From positions 51,895 to 115,894 of the forward strand of contig NZ_JBEQZJ010000003.1 of the NCBI RefSeq assembly GCF_045223415.1: a stretch of DNA of 64,000 bases, read 5' to 3'. The stretch comes from Hoskinsella mucinilytica (GTDB lineage: Bacteria > Bacillota_I > Bacilli_A > Erysipelotrichales > Erysipelotrichaceae). Shown here piece by piece: positions 61,370-64,000 of this stretch. Position 1 is the stretch's first letter; every line of letters starts with the position of its first letter. The notes under the pieces are model-generated. The model saw only the letters and a list, made by a program, of their open reading frames with translations. It searched no databases and was not told the origin of the DNA. A program made the position numbers and the translations under genes.

Positions 61370-62189
61370 ATGAAAAAATGATAAAACAAAAAAGGCTATG
61401 ATATGTCTTGCTAGGATGCTTCGTAATTTTATTATGCTTTACAAGGAGTGTGTCCAACTTAACCAAATGGAGAATGCAAATGTATCTTGCGATGCACTAT
61501 CATGAACAGTATGTAAAGTTGGAAAATTTCGAATATTATGATCCTGAGACAAAAGGATTTGGTACATCAAACGGGTTTTATTCGGCTGATGTAAAAGCAA
61601 TAGATGAACAAGAACCAGATTTGAAGTTTTCTCTTTGTACCAAGGATTTTTTTTAACCATCAAGGATAATTATGAATATCAAATAAATCAAAAAGTAACT
61701 GTTTTAGCACGATTGCTTGAGGACTAACAACAAGATATTGATTCAGTATCCAAAAAGTTCTTTTCCAACGATTATTTGAATGCAGATGTAACTATGACAG
61801 GACTACAAAGTGAAAAGGATCAGCAAAGAAATGTATTGATACTTCATGAATCATATGCTCGTTCTCATATGCTCGTTCTCATATGCTCGTTCTATTGATC
61901 AACGCATATCTATTTTAGCAACGATTTCTATTACAAGACAACAAGAGGATATCGATGCATTATGTAAAAGCATGCAAGCGTATGATGCTTAGAAACAAAT
62001 TGTTTTTTTTCAACAGCTTTCCACTTTAAAATTTATCAAAATGACAAAATCATTGATATCAGTAATCTTACAAGAGAAGTAATACGATCATCTTCCTTTC
62101 AAAATCAAATGGAAAAGGCAAAGGTCGATTATATGGAAAAGGACTTTCCGAAAATCGGATATGTAATACAAGACAACATAGAAAGGTAA
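61370..62189 (+). pseudogene. Decayed lipoprotein or secreted-protein gene
   Basis: From an ATG at 61370 (AAAGGACGGG upstream), reading frames can be joined into one protein of about 270 residues by allowing frameshifts and stops. A signal-like segment (LLGCFVILLCF) is followed by LKWRMQMYLAMHYHEQYV-type sequence, then FLTIKDNYEYQINQKVTVLARLLED-stop, DQRISILATISITRQQEDI, and a last part ending KIGYVIQDNIER. Visible lesions are TGA at the fourth codon, frameshifts near 61650, TAA near 61725, three 14-bp tandem repeats at 61851-61892 that shift the frame, and TAG near 61990. Family not recognised. Confidence 0.75.
61851..61892 (+). repeat. Three tandem copies of a 14-bp unit
   Basis: TCATATGCTCGTTC occurs three times in a row. 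Fourteen is not a multiple of three, so the expansion shifts the frame of the decayed gene that contains it. Confidence 0.9.
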
Positions 62190-62236
62190 TAAAGATGATT
62201 CACATGAAAGCTTAGCGGTAAAAAAAACAAAGGTGC

Positions 62237-62872
62237 TTATTCACCTTTGTGATCTTCTACGGCAAGAATTAATTCAGTTGCATAAGGTAACGTTTTGATC
62301 CAGTCACAAACTGTGTGCCATTCATCTAACTTATGATTTCTTCTAGCATAATAGATATTCATTAGTGTTTCATAATTCAAAGTACAAGTTCGCATTTGAT
62401 GATAGCTACTTGGAAGAAGTTGTATCATGCTATACCAAACAGTTTTATCCTTAGTTTCTAAATATTTTAAACGTAATGCTTCTAATACATCGATCACGCT
62501 TTGTAAACTTGATAAAGCAGCTTCATTCATGTGATCATGAGAGAAATCATCTAGCTCAAATGGTTTGCTTGCTATCTTATGCATCGTGCTAGTAGAATTA
62601 GCAACAGTTGCGACCTTATAGGTGTCATATTCTTTCCACCAGTACATTGGTGCTGTGAAATCAACAGAAACAAAAATCTGACGGATAAATTTACGGTGAT
62701 CACTTCCTGCACGAGCAAGACGCTGTGCTAGGCTTAGATCATTTGGTCCCATCACAAAGACCCCATCTTCTTGATAATAGGAATCCATGCGATTCCAGCT
62801 GTTCATAGGATTTCTTGCGCCACGAATTGCATTTTCAAAATTCATTACGGATGTACGTTCTATTTTTATCAT
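62237..62872 (-). CDS. ThyX-like (FAD-dependent thymidylate synthase fold) protein
   Basis: The 211-residue protein resembles a group of phage and Firmicute ThyX-related proteins: ENAIRGARNPMNSWNRMDSY, GPNDLSLAQRLARAGSDHRKFIRQIFVSVDFTAPMYWWKEYDTYKV, NSTSTMHKIASKPFELDDFS. The classical ThyX motif RHRxxSxNExSxR is not seen, so catalysis is doubtful. I start at 62872 (GAGAGGT upstream); a longer frame reaches 62929. It stands alone. Confidence 0.7.
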   Translation of the reverse strand: MIKIERTSVMNFENAIRGARNPMNSWNRMDSYYQEDGVFVMGPNDLSLAQRLARAGSDHRKFIRQIFVSVDFTAPMYWWKEYDTYKVATVANSTSTMHKIASKPFELDDFSHDHMNEAALSSLQSVIDVLEALRLKYLETKDKTVWYSMIQLLPSSYHQMRTCTLNYETLMNIYYARRNHKLDEWHTVCDWIKTLPYATELILAVEDHKGE

Positions 62873-63016
62873 TTCATTTACCTCTCTATTTTTCTGTACA
62901 AATATTGTAACATAGAACACAAGGTTCACCTAAGCAAAAAAAGTTTTTAATTTCACATATAGAAATTATCATACTTTCTTATGTGGAAACATACATACAT
63001 ATAGGAGGACTACGAT

Positions 63017-63754
63017 ATGAAAACAATGAAAATAGAAAAACAGATGCTCTTTGCGGATACGGTCAGAAAATTAAGTACATTGAATGTGAGTGATGGATTG
63101 CAATACCGTCAAGAGGAGGATGGTATTCGAGCCATAGGTCCATTATTTATCAGTGGAGAATATGAAGATCAGGATGGTGGTATGCAAAGCTTTCAAGAAG
63201 TTTTAGATATGGATATCATGGCACCTAAGCATAAATTGAGTGGAGAAGATTTCCAAATACAAATTGAAGATTATCATGGAGTACCGGAAAAGGAAGGCAT
63301 TCATTTATACATCACCATGAGCATTCATGGATTGTTAGAGGAACCTAATGATGTACATGGTGAAGTAAGTAAAAAACAAATAGATACCATGAAAGAGGAA
63401 AAAGCGGCACTTAATCTAACGCAAGCAATTCCACCTATGCCAACTCATGCAGCACCATTAAGACCTACAAGCGATCTTTCAGAAGATGCAGTTGAAGCAT
63501 CTGAAATACCATCAAGTGTTGTAATGCAACAAGACGAAGAATCAGTAAAAGAAATAAATCAAGATACCTTTGATGAATTTGAAGATTTGTTTGAAGATGC
63601 AGGAACAACCTATACTAGTTATCGTATGGTGGTTGCAAAACCCAATGACACATATGCTTCTATAGCACAACGATATGAAGTGGATGAAGCAGGACTTCGT
63701 GCTAGCAATCATGATAAAGAAATTTCTGATAAAACGTTAGTCATTTTACCGTAA
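63017..63754 (+). CDS. LysM-domain protein, SpoVID/SafA-like
   Basis: The 245-residue protein has an N-terminal beta-rich domain (about 1-115) similar in character to the SPOCS-type domain of spore coat proteins, an acidic low-complexity linker, and a C-terminal LysM domain (YRMVVAKPNDTYASIAQRYEVDEAGLRASN… KTLVILP). It has no signal peptide, as expected for a protein made in the mother cell. This fits a SpoVID-like spore-coat morphogenetic protein, though the match is weak. AGGAGG precedes the ATG. Confidence 0.65.
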   Translation: MKTMKIEKQMLFADTVRKLSTLNVSDGLQYRQEEDGIRAIGPLFISGEYEDQDGGMQSFQEVLDMDIMAPKHKLSGEDFQIQIEDYHGVPEKEGIHLYITMSIHGLLEEPNDVHGEVSKKQIDTMKEEKAALNLTQAIPPMPTHAAPLRPTSDLSEDAVEASEIPSSVVMQQDEESVKEINQDTFDEFEDLFEDAGTTYTSYRMVVAKPNDTYASIAQRYEVDEAGLRASNHDKEISDKTLVILP

Positions 63755-63766
63755 TTAAATGACGTA

Positions 63767-63794
63767 ATAAGAGCATAGTTCATGGACTATGCTT
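63767..63794 (+). terminator. Terminator after the LysM gene
   Basis: AGCATAGT and ACTATGCT pair around TCATGG, followed by TT. Confidence 0.65.
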
Positions 63795-63952
63795 TACATA
63801 TGATCAATTTCTATATGCCACAATGATAATTCCTTATACTTTTACTTTATTATCTATTTATATGAACTGTGTTTATCATCAATCAATTTTTTTACTTCAA
63901 ATAGTAAAAAAAACAAAAAAAGTAAAAAAACAAAAAAATATTCGTAAAATCA

Positions 63953-63981
63953 TTGACATAGTTTCAAATATTTGATATTAT
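63953..63981 (+). promoter_or_regulatory. Promoter of a gene beyond the window
   Basis: TTGACA (63953-63958) and TATTAT (63976-63981) are 17 bases apart. The region 63795-63952 is very AT-rich (an A-rich tract at 63905-63938) and contains no gene. The transcript would start near 63988 and leave the window. Confidence 0.8.
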
Positions 63982-64000
63982 ACACAAGCGCTGAAACGAA

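Noticed and set aside
61408..61656. 82-codon open frame as an independent gene
   Set aside because: It continues into neighbouring protein-like stretches in other frames and lacks its own ribosome binding site, so it was treated as part of a pseudogene.
63898..63940. A-rich tract as a replication origin or attachment site
   Set aside because: No DnaA boxes, repeats or integrase are nearby. It looks like a UP-element-like tract before a promoter.
1..64000. CRISPR arrays, insertion sequences and prophage
   Set aside because: No regularly spaced repeats, transposase, integrase or phage structural genes were seen. The only tandem repeat is the 14-bp unit at 61851-61892.

Overview
The window is a low-GC Gram-positive (Bacillota) chromosome segment. 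Ribosome binding sites are strong AGGAGG types, intrinsic terminators are short hairpins followed by T runs, and the genetic code is standard (TGA is a stop). A rod/spore-forming gut Firmicute of the Erysipelotrichia type is my best guess. It rests on overall gene content (DUF3196-like protein, CmpB-type membrane protein, LysM spore-coat-like protein, pyruvate phosphate dikinase) and is an inference. I saw no prophage, insertion sequence or CRISPR array.

Layout. 1-1.1 kb: tail of infC, then rpmI, rplT and a MarR regulator in the same operon. 1.1-7 kb: two regulator/ABC-exporter modules, one with an ECF sigma factor and one with a YtrA-type GntR regulator under a promoter overlapped by a perfect 20-bp inverted repeat. 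7.6-19.8 kb: an 11-gene type VII secretion (T7SS) operon with its own promoter and terminator. 19.8-27.8 kb: housekeeping genes (HD protein, NdpA-like, NifU-like, DUF212, S1 protein, pgi, ppdK with a perfect CcpA cre site). 28.2-31 kb: a large hybrid histidine kinase. 31-33.8 kb: a MerR-regulated redox/cell-wall cluster with twin 19-bp-spacer promoters. 34-46.4 kb: mixed metabolism, repair and transport (HAD, UvsE, WYL regulator, DUF2779 nuclease-like, EamA, CorA, YgiQ, LrgAB, peptidoglycan-binding protein). 46.5-56 kb: MarR-ftsH, phospholipase C-like, M19 dipeptidase, HPF, Tag, XRE-ABC exporter, tRNA-Arg(UCU). 56-61.2 kb: DUF3196-like, tig, lon, engB (protein quality control). 61.2-64 kb: a decayed lipoprotein gene, a ThyX-like protein, a LysM protein and the promoter of a gene outside the window.

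The T7SS operon is the most interesting region. It encodes an EssC ATPase with an N-terminal FHA domain, a YukD/EsaB ubiquitin-like protein, two WXG100-size proteins, a DUF4176 protein and a probable effector whose C-terminal half is glycine-rich beta repeats. No EsaA, EssA or classic EssB is present. In their place are an FHA protein with a kinase-like (apparently degenerate) N-terminal domain, a kinase-TM-helical-solenoid protein that keeps the catalytic residues EssB has lost, and a 1000-residue membrane-anchored Ig-like repeat protein. The kinase gene is interrupted by a one-base shift at a CCC-A site in the activation segment. It is either a broken gene, a sequencing error or a +1 recoding site.

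All calls come from reading the sequence; no database search was made.
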